Below are positions 43,860 through 52,403 of a stretch of DNA of 64,000 nucleotides, piece by piece; the first letter of the stretch is position 1, and every line of letters starts with the position of its first letter. The translations under genes were made by a program, and so were the position numbers. The notes under the pieces were generated by a model, which was given only the letters and a program-made list of their open reading frames with translations, made no database searches and was not told the origin of the DNA. This stretch comes from Candidatus Babelota bacterium (lineage in GTDB: Bacteria > Babelota > Babeliae > Babelales > Vermiphilaceae): assembly GCA_029262595.1 (NCBI GenBank), contig JAJCZB010000071.1, positions 62,001-126,000 on the forward strand, read 5' to 3'.

Positions 43860-44451
43860 GTTTTTTCCCTAGTTTGGCCAAGGCTGCCAGATCTATGGTC
43901 AGTGGCTGCGATGAATTAGTGTTGATGAAACAATGTCTGCAGACGGCACAGTTTATACCGGGATCCTTTTCGCCATTTTCTGTTGGACAAACAATCGATT
44001 TGCCAAAGGTCTTTTTCACGGTCTTTCTGTGATGCTGCAATCTGAATACTACGTCAGCAAGTGGATCCTCCTCTTCATTGTTTTCGGCCATGTACGCTGT
44101 TCTGAAATCATCGTATCCTTGATCATGAGGATGGGGCATTTGATGATCATGGCTGAGCATTATCTCTACATTAGGTAGGTTGTTCAGTCGTCTCAAATCC
44201 CGTATGAATCCTTTCACAGCCCATGAGCGGGTATATGCCCAGGCTGTAACATCTGGTCTATCTCGTAAGATGTACCACCAGTCTCGAGCATACTTGGGTG
44301 TGTAGAAATCTCCCCCTCCGTGTAATCGTAACAGTCCGCCGAGAGGGATTGACAGCTTCATGTCGTCTACGAATTTTGAATTCTTTGAAATTTTCAAATT
44401 TAGGAACGCTAAGTCTTTCAGATGACCTCTGAAAGTTTCCAGATTTGACAT
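43846..44451 (-). CDS. Gp88-like phage protein
   Basis: A 201-residue protein whose core LLRLHGGGDFYTPKYARDWW followed by RPDVTAWAYTRSW follows the pattern [RI]-[IL]-H-x-x-G-D-F-[FY]...NPDV-x-[FW]-[FY]-A-Y-T-[RK]-S of the Gp88 family of phage proteins, whose role is not known. C-terminal cysteines (IVCPTENG; INCAVCRHCF) suggest a metal or iron-sulphur site, also seen in that family. Length is somewhat short for it. The match is from memory of the pattern. Confidence 0.6.
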   Translation of the reverse strand: MSNLETFRGHLKDLAFLNLKISKNSKFVDDMKLSIPLGGLLRLHGGGDFYTPKYARDWWYILRDRPDVTAWAYTRSWAVKGFIRDLRRLNNLPNVEIMLSHDHQMPHPHDQGYDDFRTAYMAENNEEEDPLADVVFRLQHHRKTVKKTFGKSIVCPTENGEKDPGINCAVCRHCFINTNSSQPLTIDLAALAKLGKKHARH

Positions 44452-44576
44452 ATAGCATCGATAGCTACAGAAATCTGTTTTTCCAGGTCAGGTGTATCGA
44501 CTCGGTATGCTCCAACAGTATGTTAGTCCAAGTTTGGAATTACTTGTACCTATATGGGCGCCAAGTAATTTTGTTT
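44452..44576 (-). other. Intergenic 125 bases without a supported gene
   Basis: On the minus strand 44,418-44,522 is an open stretch of 34 codons ending inside the next gene, with protein-like composition (AYRVDTPDLEKQISVAIDAI) but no ATG, GTG or TTG start. It could be a gene remnant. No terminator or promoter is clear. Confidence 0.3.
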
Positions 44577-44882
44577 TCAACGTACGATCCTGAGTTTATT
44601 CACTGAATGTTTCCTCCTGTCATCAGCTATAATATTTATGAGTCTGTTCCATAGACCTTCACGACGAGCTATTTTTCCACAATCTGTGCCCTCCACGTAT
44701 AACCGGTAATAGCCTCCGGCTTCTTCAGCTTCAGGTGTGAATATGAGGACACAGACAGCTACAACATCACCCTCGTATTCGATGTTGTACATGTAATGAT
44801 TCGGGTTTTTGTCGTCAATCTGGTGTGGAGCTATCGTTAGCTTCGTCAGATCCAGATTCTTCTTCCGAAGATACGGATTCAT
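44577..44882 (-). CDS. Unknown protein, 101 aa
   Basis: A 101-residue mixed protein (YMYNIEYEGDVVAVCVLIFT; EAGGYYRLYVEGTDCGKIAR) ending RKHSVNKLRIVR. The strand-helix order with RREGLWNRLINIIADDRRKH resembles small acetyltransferase-like folds, but this is too weak to name. Overlaps the gene upstream by 68 bases. Confidence 0.45.
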   Translation of the reverse strand: MNPYLRKKNLDLTKLTIAPHQIDDKNPNHYMYNIEYEGDVVAVCVLIFTPEAEEAGGYYRLYVEGTDCGKIARREGLWNRLINIIADDRRKHSVNKLRIVR

Positions 44883-45153
44883 CCGATGTCTCCTCTTTTA
44901 GGATAGGTACAGTTCCAGCGAATGCGCTAGAGGATTTTGAATCCACTGCACCTCCACAGAATTCACCGTATGTGCCTTCGTGTAGACATTTCCGGCAGCT
45001 CATATATTCAGCGGCATCTGACCAATCAACATTGGACGTATGTTCAACGCCGGCATCTCGGATGATAAAGACAGCACGACCTGTGACTTGGAATTCCTCT
45101 TCATAGCCGCATGATGGGCAAGCCACATTTTTCAAACAGTTTGTGTTAGGCAC
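44815..45153 (-). CDS. Zinc-ribbon protein with acidic tail, 112 aa
   Basis: A 112-residue protein: residues 12-65 form a zinc ribbon with CPSCGYEEEF and YMSCRKCLHEG; residues 80-112 are acidic and serine-rich (SDESVSSEEESGSDEANDSS), probably disordered. It overlaps the next gene by 68 bases in the tail-coding part. May bind nucleic acid or a host protein. Confidence 0.55.
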   Translation of the reverse strand: MPNTNCLKNVACPSCGYEEEFQVTGRAVFIIRDAGVEHTSNVDWSDAAEYMSCRKCLHEGTYGEFCGGAVDSKSSSAFAGTVPILKEETSDESVSSEEESGSDEANDSSTPD

Positions 45154-45604
45154 GACGATTCTCCATATGTTTTATTTCATTTATTGGGCATACAATTGTC
45201 CGAGGACTTGTAGCGAATGCGGGGTCGAATATTTTCGGAGTAGCTCGCATTTCCACAAAGCCATTGGCTACATCCAATATCTCCGCATCCATATAGTACA
45301 TGCTCCCAATTTTTACCAAACCCCAAAACTGTTTGGGGTTTATAAAAGGGAAGATACCTTCACGAGTCGTTCTTTCATCAAAAAGTGTTTTGTCGCCCTC
45401 AGCAACGGAAATGTATCCCGTAGGTCCTTTTTCTGAATTATGACAAGGAAGCAGGTGGACCTCCACACCATCTGTGTTTTCCACAATATCTTTGGATAGG
45501 TTTAACACGGCGGTATCAAGATCATCTTTATTGGGGAGGGCTACCGCAAAGTGTAGGATGCGGTAAAACTCTCCGTCTTCTTTCCCGGTTCTTTTCTTCG
45601 GCAC
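45146..45604 (-). CDS. Unknown protein, 152 aa
   Basis: A 152-residue protein, ATG directly after the upstream stop. Mixed fold (FYRILHFAVALPNKDDLDTA; GLVKIGSMYYMDAEILDVAN) with a C-terminal TIVCPINEIKHMENRR. No family recognised. Confidence 0.5.
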   Translation of the reverse strand: MPKKRTGKEDGEFYRILHFAVALPNKDDLDTAVLNLSKDIVENTDGVEVHLLPCHNSEKGPTGYISVAEGDKTLFDERTTREGIFPFINPKQFWGLVKIGSMYYMDAEILDVANGFVEMRATPKIFDPAFATSPRTIVCPINEIKHMENRRA

Positions 45605-45889
45605 TTATTTTCCTCCGATAAGTCTTTTCAATAATGAAGGTTTAGAAACCTTTGTGTCGCCTACGGTAATACCGTTGAGCGCCTGATTTATTGCTTGCGT
45701 ATCCTTGTTGTCAATATGGATAGCAGGGATGTCGATAATGTTCTTTTCTCGGTTTTCACCCTCGAATTCAACTTTGTATTCTGTAGGGTTTCCACGCTCA
45801 TCTATCCGACTTGTGGTAACTGTGAATTTCCACTTGTCACCAAAGAACATTCGCTGCAGTAGCATTGCTGTATCACTTAGTGTCGCCAT
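45605..45889 (-). CDS. Unknown protein, 94 aa
   Basis: A 94-residue protein with a helical start (LSDTAMLLQRMFFGDKW), strands (FTVTTSRIDERGNPTEYKV) and a basic end SLLKRLIGGK. Overlaps the helicase stop by 17 bases. Unknown function. Confidence 0.5.
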   Translation of the reverse strand: MATLSDTAMLLQRMFFGDKWKFTVTTSRIDERGNPTEYKVEFEGENREKNIIDIPAIHIDNKDTQAINQALNGITVGDTKVSKPSLLKRLIGGK

Positions 45890-47255
45890 TTTTCATCACT
45901 TTCTTTTTCTTAGGTATCCATTTTATTTGGTCATCGGTGAATTCTTGGATTACATCCCAACCTCGACCATTTACATCTTCAGTATTGTAATAATGCATAC
46001 GTCCGTAAGCCTGACGCGCCATGCTCCCAATACCGATATCGACCGGATCCAACCAAACGGGTTGTTCCCCCTCAGGACGCATGGATCTGCCAATCAGTTG
46101 TCGCGAGTCCAGAATTGGAAGGAGCATTACGCCCGCATCGATATCGCGGATGTCCAATCCTCGACCACCTTTTTTTGCCGTTGCTAGTATGATTTTGGAT
46201 TTTGCCGCTAACGCCAGCTTTCGTCCATAATCGATTTTAGATTCACCTGGTTTTTTCCCGATGAATAACATTGCCTTCAAGCCGTAATCCAAGTCCAGGT
46301 AATATTGCACCTGTTCCAATTGATTGATGAATTTGGATATGCCAATGACTTTTCGACCACGAGATGCAACGCGATATATTTGTTTAGCCAACCAACGATT
46401 TCGCGTCTTTGATTTCGCGACAATTCTCGGAACCACAAAAGGGGCTTCGATGTCGTTCATTCCTTCCGCAAAAGACCGGTTATGCACGTAGGGCCGCATA
46501 AGAATTGTCGGAACCTGACTGTTACTTCCCAACTTTATTTCCATTGGAGCCGCTAACATTCGGTAAACAACGTCTAGATTATCAGATCTATCCGGTGTTG
46601 CCGTGAGCGCTAGCGATAACCTAAAATTAGTTCCGAAGATACAGTTCACGAATTTAGCCGCAGCTGCTACGTCTGCCTCATCAAGGATAAGAAGTTCACA
46701 GTCGTGGAAGATGTCCGGATGTTTCGTCATGGCCGAATATGTTGTTACATATACGCCTTGTTCGATTTTCTTTTTGAAGGTCAGCTTCTGGATTTTTATG
46801 CCCAGGAATTTATGGCCGCCAGCGATCCATTGCTCTCTTACGATATCTGTATCCACTACGACAATGACGCGACGTGGACAAAGTTCATGGATCATGTTAA
46901 GCCCCACGACTGTTTTACCAGATCCCGGAGGGGCTACACCAACTGCACCCTTGTGCTTCTTCAAGGCCGCTTTTAGCTCTAGCGCTGGGCCTTTCTGATG
47001 CTCGTACAAGGGCAATTGAAACGGGTAGTTACAGTCAAAAGAAATTGGTTCAAGACTTTTGAACTTCCGAGGAGTGTCTGTCCAATACCTCGGGAGTCGG
47101 AGAATCTTCCGATCGTCGTCCCACTGGAACGCTTTTACAATCTTCTCCTTGTCGTGTTTGCTCTTGAACGTCAGTTTCTTTTGAGCCTTCGCTACCAGTT
47201 CCAGCGGCGGGTTCTTTAGGAATATCGTTCCCCTCGCTGTTATTGTCGAAGTCAT
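45873..47255 (-). CDS. UvsW-like superfamily 2 DNA helicase
   Basis: An ATP-dependent SF2 helicase for branch migration or replication restart. Motifs in order: PLYEHQKGPALE (Q-like region), Walker A APPGSGKTVVG, VVVDTDIVREQW (Ia), VYVTTYSAM (Ib), Walker B LLILDEADVA (DEAD-type), LALTATPDRSD (III), VIGISKFINQ (IV), ILATAKKGGRGLDIRDID (V) and DSRQLIGRSMRP (VI). ATG 47255 is preferred because AGGAAG precedes it; an upstream ATG at 47330 also exists. Even the shorter form overlaps the UvrD-like gene by 206 bases in another frame. Length about 460 residues, normal for UvsW-like proteins. Confidence 0.85.
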   Translation of the reverse strand: MTSTITARGTIFLKNPPLELVAKAQKKLTFKSKHDKEKIVKAFQWDDDRKILRLPRYWTDTPRKFKSLEPISFDCNYPFQLPLYEHQKGPALELKAALKKHKGAVGVAPPGSGKTVVGLNMIHELCPRRVIVVVDTDIVREQWIAGGHKFLGIKIQKLTFKKKIEQGVYVTTYSAMTKHPDIFHDCELLILDEADVAAAAKFVNCIFGTNFRLSLALTATPDRSDNLDVVYRMLAAPMEIKLGSNSQVPTILMRPYVHNRSFAEGMNDIEAPFVVPRIVAKSKTRNRWLAKQIYRVASRGRKVIGISKFINQLEQVQYYLDLDYGLKAMLFIGKKPGESKIDYGRKLALAAKSKIILATAKKGGRGLDIRDIDAGVMLLPILDSRQLIGRSMRPEGEQPVWLDPVDIGIGSMARQAYGRMHYYNTEDVNGRGWDVIQEFTDDQIKWIPKKKKVMKNGDTK

Positions 47256-48804
47256 CTTCGTCTTCCTGTGCTTGTTCATCTGGAATGATATATAGGTTTT
47301 CTTGAGCGCGTGTATAGGCCACGTATTCAAGGTTCTTTTCTTGAACCAGATCTTCAGGGTTTTTGGATCTGAAGGCGTATGGGTGAGGAAGTAACTTCCG
47401 CATCACATATACGTTTTTTGCCTCGAGACCCTTAGCTTTGTGAATAGAGGAAAGTATTACAGCCTCTTTCTCAGAGTCGTTGGTAAACGCCTCTTCGATA
47501 AAGGTCACAATCTCGGATACCGTTTTGGCTACACCTGTAAGTTCCAAAAGGCAATAGCCCTTATCCCGAATGGCAGCTGCACGACCATGTTTGTTCTGCG
47601 CAATCATTTCCTCGGTGTTTATTTTGATCCATTCTTGGGTGGCCACTTTTAGGGCGTGGACATCTTGATCCAGAACGGGTTTCTTGTCCCATGTACGTTC
47701 ACCTGTATCCGCCAGTTGCTCAATGAGCTTGATGAGGTTTCGACCTACATCGTGTCCTAGTACAACTGCCTTTTTACCGGATCGGATAAGCTTAAACGCG
47801 ACACTCATGAGAGAGGCGTTTATGCGGCTCAGGATGAAATCATGAGGTTTGGCATCCCGAATTACCTCCGAAAGGCTCTTCGCGCTCACATGGCCCTCTG
47901 GAGCGTTCTCAAAGGTCTCTATTTCAGGCGCTAGAGTCTGGGCCAGACGCACTACTTCTTTAGGGCACCTGTAACATATGCTCAAAGGTAGCTCAATGGC
48001 GTTTGTAGCCTGTTTTAGCTTATCCATAGCCTTGCTATCAGCACCTCGAAAGGCATAGATAGCCTGTCGCCGATCACCAACGGCAACCATTCGACCATTT
48101 GGAGCCAGAATAGACGTTACCATCTTTATTTGGGCGATATTGAGATCCTGCGCTTCATCAACGAACACATAATCGTACTCCGGACGTAACCAATTGTAGG
48201 CCGTTGGTAAGAAGATCATGTCGTCGAAATCAATGACATCAGTATCGGTCATTGCGGTATGGTAAATATCTTGCAGTAACTCAATGTCCGAATCGCCATT
48301 CAAGGTGACTTCCAGATCTTCAGCTATGGCTGCTAGAATGTTTCCACGGTTTGGATGAACGAGATTGCTTTTTGCAAAAGAGATAATTCTTGCAAAGTCT
48401 GTTCCTTTTTCCGCCATGATCGCACTGATCTCACGTTTTATTTTGAACTCATTGCCGCCATACTCACCTTCGAAAGACTCGAAAAGTTTGTCACGCATGA
48501 TGTCCCTGGTTTTGCTGTTTTCCAGCTTTGGTTTTCCACGTTCTCGATATAGTGTTCGAGCGCCTAAGCTATGTAATGTTCTAACATCTACATGCTTTGG
48601 CGTATGTTTAGCCAGTTCTTCTGCGATGCGTTTATTGAATGCGCAGAAGACGATATGCATGTCTTCAGGAATGAGTTTGAGAGCTTGTACGATTGTGGTT
48701 GTTTTCCCACTGCCGGCGCAAGCTTCAACTACAGCAGAACCTTCGCCTTCGGATATAAAGTCGAATACGCTCCGCTGATACTTAGATGGTTCAAAATTTG
48801 ACAT
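47050..48804 (-). CDS. UvrD/Rep-like superfamily 1 helicase
   Basis: A 584-residue SF1A helicase. Walker A ACAGSGKTTT (28-37), VFCAFNKRIAEEL (Ia), TLHSLGAR, DFDDMIFLP, Walker B YVFVDEAQDL, GDRRQAIYAFRGAD (III), LSICYRCP (IV), SSIHKAKGLEAKNVYV (V) and YVAYTRAQENLYII (VI) are all present. After motif VI an acidic, disordered tail of about 70 residues overlaps the start of the next helicase gene. It likely unwinds DNA in repair or recombination. A terminator hairpin lies directly before its GAGG ribosome site. Confidence 0.9.
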   Translation of the reverse strand: MSNFEPSKYQRSVFDFISEGEGSAVVEACAGSGKTTTIVQALKLIPEDMHIVFCAFNKRIAEELAKHTPKHVDVRTLHSLGARTLYRERGKPKLENSKTRDIMRDKLFESFEGEYGGNEFKIKREISAIMAEKGTDFARIISFAKSNLVHPNRGNILAAIAEDLEVTLNGDSDIELLQDIYHTAMTDTDVIDFDDMIFLPTAYNWLRPEYDYVFVDEAQDLNIAQIKMVTSILAPNGRMVAVGDRRQAIYAFRGADSKAMDKLKQATNAIELPLSICYRCPKEVVRLAQTLAPEIETFENAPEGHVSAKSLSEVIRDAKPHDFILSRINASLMSVAFKLIRSGKKAVVLGHDVGRNLIKLIEQLADTGERTWDKKPVLDQDVHALKVATQEWIKINTEEMIAQNKHGRAAAIRDKGYCLLELTGVAKTVSEIVTFIEEAFTNDSEKEAVILSSIHKAKGLEAKNVYVMRKLLPHPYAFRSKNPEDLVQEKNLEYVAYTRAQENLYIIPDEQAQEDEDDFDNNSEGNDIPKEPAAGTGSEGSKETDVQEQTRQGEDCKSVPVGRRSEDSPTPEVLDRHSSEVQKS

Positions 48805-48817
48805 TGTCTACCTCGCA

Positions 48818-48855
48818 TATAGAAATAAGGGGGTGGGTTGAAAGCCCACCCCCTC
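48818..48855 (-). terminator. Intrinsic terminator after the 496-aa gene
   Basis: On the minus strand AGGGGGTGGG, a short loop TTTCA, and CCCACCCCCT form a 10-bp GC-rich stem, followed by TATTTCTATAT. The T-rich tract lies a few bases before GAGG and the start of the UvrD-like gene at 48,804. Confidence 0.8.
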
Positions 48856-48861
48856 TTTATT

Positions 48862-50352
48862 TCAGGACGCAATGAGCTCTTTAGAGATCTTTGTGTCTCC
48901 TGTCACAAGAGAACCCGCGAAGCGCTCCATACGATCGGCGTTCTCGGGTAACTGGTCTTGAGCCACGTCTGTGAGAGCACGTTGCACATCCATGAGCGTA
49001 TCTTGACCTTGGGTCATTTGCTCATATTTGCCAAGTAAGTCGTCGAGGATACCCTCCATACCGACAGCCTTAGCAACGAATTCAAGAGTGTCTTTCTTAT
49101 CTTTCACCTTGATAGATTGTAGGTTGTAAAACCCAACAGCCAATTCAAGGAACTTTTCCGGATCGAAGGCAGCGGCAATCGCATCAGCCATCTCACACAT
49201 GATGAGTTTTTTACGAGCTTCATGTGTCTTAGACGAATCTTTACCTTCGAGTTGTTTGCTGGAGGAATGGGATTTCTTCATGGCTTCATACTCAGCTGTG
49301 CAACCGTTGTTACACCATTGTTCCATGAAACCAGAAGATGCGCGAGCGCTCCCACCGCCACCTTCATCATTTTCAATAGATACTTTGGGGAAGATCATAT
49401 TGTAGGGTTGTTCTTTACCCATACCTTCTCCGTGAGTCGTGCCGTTGGGATTTACCGTGTAAGATACGCCATCGGCATATGTGTACTTTGTTGATCCGCC
49501 ACCTAGATCTTCAATTTGGCGCGCATGAATAACGCCGGCATCTGGATCATTCAGATTGAAGGCCATTTTTGGATTCAACAGGGTGAGTCGAACTTTGTAA
49601 GGGTCGACAAAGTAATCTGTGAGTTTCGCACCTTCATGGCCGTCGTGATCGGGACGAGCGGCAACATCTTCGTGCATATAGAAATCCCCACTGACCACTT
49701 GAAGGGCGGTAGCTAGCATTTCTGCACTTGGGATGCTCAAATAACTATCGGACATCAATGCTGTAACGATATATCCGGTAGGGACGTCACTGATTGATGT
49801 TCCTGGTTCGAAATCTTTTCGAGCATTCAAGAGACGGACAAAAACGCGTTTGTCACCTAAGCGCTTTTGATCCTTGCCTCGGCTGTAATGGCTTTCGCCA
49901 CTACGCTTGTTCATCCAATGCGTTAGATTCGTTGCTGCCATTTTCACATCTTCATTATCAGAATTATCATCTAGTAAGACATCCAAATAATGTTTACCTA
50001 TTGTTGTCTTCGTGCCGTTGTCTTCAGAACAATGACGAACTAGGTGAGCGATGACACGATCCGCAACGGGGAAGGTCCCCAGATGCATATTGTCGGAATC
50101 TGTGATGGACAAAAGGATGCACCGTTTTGTGATGCCTTTATCACAGGCGATAACACCTGTTGTGAATGTAATTTTCGAATAGGGAACAAGTACGTCAACC
50201 ATTCGTTGAGCTTGGTCATTTAGTTCTGCAGCTAATGCACGCAGAGTGATGTTTTCACCTTCTCGACGTGAACGACGAGTAGATCCTTTTTTGGACAAAT
50301 CAATGTAAGCTTTGCCATTGTAGAATTCGCGTAATGAATCAACAGTTTGCAT
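48862..50352 (-). CDS. Unknown protein, 496 aa
   Basis: A 496-residue protein with no recognised family. N-terminal residues 20-35 are basic (KKGSTRRSRREG); the middle is mixed alpha/beta (IGKHYLDVLLDDNSDNEDV; VFVRLLNARKDFEPGTSISD); a glycine-rich loop near 330 (NDEGGGGSARASSGFM) and a helical C-terminal third follow. It sits in the replication block between recombinase and helicases and has a strong terminator of its own, which suggests abundant product. A DNA-associated role is plausible but not shown. Confidence 0.6.
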   Translation of the reverse strand: MQTVDSLREFYNGKAYIDLSKKGSTRRSRREGENITLRALAAELNDQAQRMVDVLVPYSKITFTTGVIACDKGITKRCILLSITDSDNMHLGTFPVADRVIAHLVRHCSEDNGTKTTIGKHYLDVLLDDNSDNEDVKMAATNLTHWMNKRSGESHYSRGKDQKRLGDKRVFVRLLNARKDFEPGTSISDVPTGYIVTALMSDSYLSIPSAEMLATALQVVSGDFYMHEDVAARPDHDGHEGAKLTDYFVDPYKVRLTLLNPKMAFNLNDPDAGVIHARQIEDLGGGSTKYTYADGVSYTVNPNGTTHGEGMGKEQPYNMIFPKVSIENDEGGGGSARASSGFMEQWCNNGCTAEYEAMKKSHSSSKQLEGKDSSKTHEARKKLIMCEMADAIAAAFDPEKFLELAVGFYNLQSIKVKDKKDTLEFVAKAVGMEGILDDLLGKYEQMTQGQDTLMDVQRALTDVAQDQLPENADRMERFAGSLVTGDTKISKELIAS

Positions 50353-50354
50353 AG

Positions 50355-50549
50355 TTATTCCTTGTTCGTGTACTGTTTGAATATAGCTGTTGCAGCCGTC
50401 GAATTGATGGCAAGCTCTTGTTGCATCAATTGAATGGCGTATAAACCCATTTCATGTGGTGTGATCCACTCATTACGGGCTTCCTCTATTATCGAGATGA
50501 TCTCAAGACCATATGTTTCAGTAAGTACGTCAATCTCGTGTTGGTTCAT
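50355..50549 (-). CDS. Unknown small protein, 64 aa
   Basis: A 64-residue acidic helical protein starting MNQHEIDVLTETYGLEII. ATG 50549 overlaps the upstream stop by 20 bases; the frame extends further upstream, but that part is the shadow of the resolvase-like gene. Unknown function. Confidence 0.5.
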   Translation of the reverse strand: MNQHEIDVLTETYGLEIISIIEEARNEWITPHEMGLYAIQLMQQELAINSTAATAIFKQYTNKE

Positions 50550-50946
50550 GCAACTTCTTTCGTAATTCTTTCTCCTCCATATAGATCCAATTACCTGATT
50601 CCAATACATATCCGGTGATACGGTCTTCTTCAATTTCAAACACCGCGATGAAAGGTGAGCAGTTATGGAAACGGGCATCTTGGATTGCTTTTTCATACAT
50701 ATCTTCTGTGATACGTGGAACATCCATTGTTTTCACAGATCCCACATACCTATCATTTTTGAGATCACCTTTGTGCCATTGACCGGCTCCACTTCTTAGC
50801 TGGAGTGGAACGTCTAATCGAGCGCTGACAATCTCTTCTCCACGATCACCTTTATCCTTTGGATCGTGTCTTTTTCTTGATACTTTTCTTTTTGCTGCTT
50901 TTCTTTTTCGGTTTCCCTGTGCTTCCTCCAGATCCGGACCCAACAT
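50530..50946 (-). CDS. Holliday-junction-resolvase-like protein
   Basis: About 138 residues from ATG 50946 (longer forms to 50991 or 51129 lie wholly inside the recombinase gene). DKGDRGEEIVSARL followed by LQLRSGAGQWHKGDLKNDRY resembles Hjc/RusA-independent PD-(D/E)XK resolvases: an early glutamate, then S-G-A-G and a catalytic aspartate in KGD. The usual third motif E-x-K is read here as S-V-K (GSVKTMD), so one acidic ligand seems replaced. The N-terminus is very basic. Coupling to the recombinase supports a recombination role. Confidence 0.5.
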   Translation of the reverse strand: MLGPDLEEAQGNRKRKAAKRKVSRKRHDPKDKGDRGEEIVSARLDVPLQLRSGAGQWHKGDLKNDRYVGSVKTMDVPRITEDMYEKAIQDARFHNCSPFIAVFEIEEDRITGYVLESGNWIYMEEKELRKKLHEPTRD

Positions 50947-52396
50947 CGAGTCCAGCCCCGGATTCGACAACTTCAATTCCCGAAGTCTCATCGCTTCCCT
51001 CTGTTTCTGCTTCTTCCGAGTTTTCGCTAGTCTTCGTTGATACGGACTTTCGTCGGACGAGTTTCCATTTGGGAAGTCCCTTGTTGTCATTTCCATCGCT
51101 TTCAATTTTATAGAAGGGGTTATAATCATATGATTCCAGGCTTATTTTTTCACCGGAACGCAACATGTACCGTGTAGTGAACACAAAGCGGGCGAACCAC
51201 TGAAGCCCCCGATTATGTAAAGCTGCCAAAAGTTCTTTACGCGTTTTGAATGTGATGCCGAAGTAGTCATAACCCTTGATCGTTTTTCCCTTCATGATTT
51301 TCGTTATCAGACCGGCATCTTCGAAGACTGTGAAGATGCGCTGAGCTTCATTATCATGGCCGGGCTCATTATCTTTCCAATCTGCGGAATAGATGCGGTA
51401 TGAACCAATTCCACCCTTCACGCCGTCAAAGTTCTTGACTACTTTGAATTTGAATTCGGATACCACTGTAGTAGGTGCGTCCTTGATTCCGGGATTGTTG
51501 GCCGGAGCATGTATTTGAACTGTTTGGGATCGTAAGTGCTTGAGCATATAGCCGCCTGGTGTGGAATACTTAGGTGCGTATTTACCCGTACCTCCTACAT
51601 TGGCTCTTACTTGATTCGTCCCGAAAGCTGTAGTCCGTAACAATGGAGGGGCGTCATTTGGTCGAAATTTCTTGAATGTCTCAGCTACTTCTTCGCTTAC
51701 TTCTACTCCAGTAGCCATGTTTGAAGACATGAAACGTGAAAGGTAGTTGGTGATACCTCGAGCATCTGTTCCCGGTCGTGCATCGCCCATATCGCGACCA
51801 ATCTTCTCTTCCGCTTGGAAGGCTGCGAAGGAGTCTATACATATGAGATCCGCTGCTTTGCTGAATACGACCTTTTCTGAGAAGGCAGCACCTTGTTCCA
51901 ATGTATTTGGAAACATGGGAAAGAACGTTTCACCTGTATCCACACCATTACGTTCGGCCCAGTATTCATCGAATCTATCTTCGCTGAAAATAACCAAAAC
52001 TGTCCCGCCCTCGCACTTACCACAAAGACAAGTGCGCTCCGCCTCTCCTGTGTCGAAATCAACGAAGTCAATGATAGGTGTGAAACACAGATGGCAGAAG
52101 TTTTGCACCGATTCAATCACATTGTACATCAGCGTAGTTTTACCCGCATGATCAGGCCCCCATGCTTCGAACAATTTACCATACACCACACCGCCCCGGA
52201 GTTTCATATCCAAGTCCAAGAACCAGGTGGGATACTTGATTACCGTAGCGAGAGATTGTTTGCTGTCTTCCCGTATGAAGTTGAAGCCCTTCTTCGCCTT
52301 TGATGTTTCATTAGCAGCTTTGGCCATGTTTTTCAAAGCACTCGGATTTCTGCTTTTTGCGGCTACAGCTTTTGCTTGTTTTTCTTTGTCAGCCAT
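50852..52396 (-). CDS. RecA/UvsX-like recombinase with lysine-rich tail
   Basis: A 514-residue RecA-family ATPase. Walker A GPDHAGKTTLMYN (about 80-92, RecA has GPESSGKTT), Walker B DLICIDSFAAF, L2-like segment TTAFGTNQVRANVG, then STPGGYMLKHLRSQTVQI as in RecA. A cysteine insertion between the Walker motifs (CHLCFTP; TCLCGKC) may bind zinc. The C-terminal 80 residues are acidic/serine-rich and end in a lysine-rich tail KPKKKSSKKKSIKKKTRSKG. It carries out strand exchange in phage recombination-dependent replication and repair. Start ATG 52396 is preceded by AGGAGAATC. Confidence 0.85.
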   Translation of the reverse strand: MADKEKQAKAVAAKSRNPSALKNMAKAANETSKAKKGFNFIREDSKQSLATVIKYPTWFLDLDMKLRGGVVYGKLFEAWGPDHAGKTTLMYNVIESVQNFCHLCFTPIIDFVDFDTGEAERTCLCGKCEGGTVLVIFSEDRFDEYWAERNGVDTGETFFPMFPNTLEQGAAFSEKVVFSKAADLICIDSFAAFQAEEKIGRDMGDARPGTDARGITNYLSRFMSSNMATGVEVSEEVAETFKKFRPNDAPPLLRTTAFGTNQVRANVGGTGKYAPKYSTPGGYMLKHLRSQTVQIHAPANNPGIKDAPTTVVSEFKFKVVKNFDGVKGGIGSYRIYSADWKDNEPGHDNEAQRIFTVFEDAGLITKIMKGKTIKGYDYFGITFKTRKELLAALHNRGLQWFARFVFTTRYMLRSGEKISLESYDYNPFYKIESDGNDNKGLPKWKLVRRKSVSTKTSENSEEAETEGSDETSGIEVVESGAGLDVGSGSGGSTGKPKKKSSKKKSIKKKTRSKG

Positions 52397-52403
52397 GATT
52401 CTC

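Noticed and set aside
50549-50723. Upstream extension of the 64-residue gene
   Set aside because: This part is antiphase shadow of the resolvase-like gene, and its composition changes sharply at ATG 50549.
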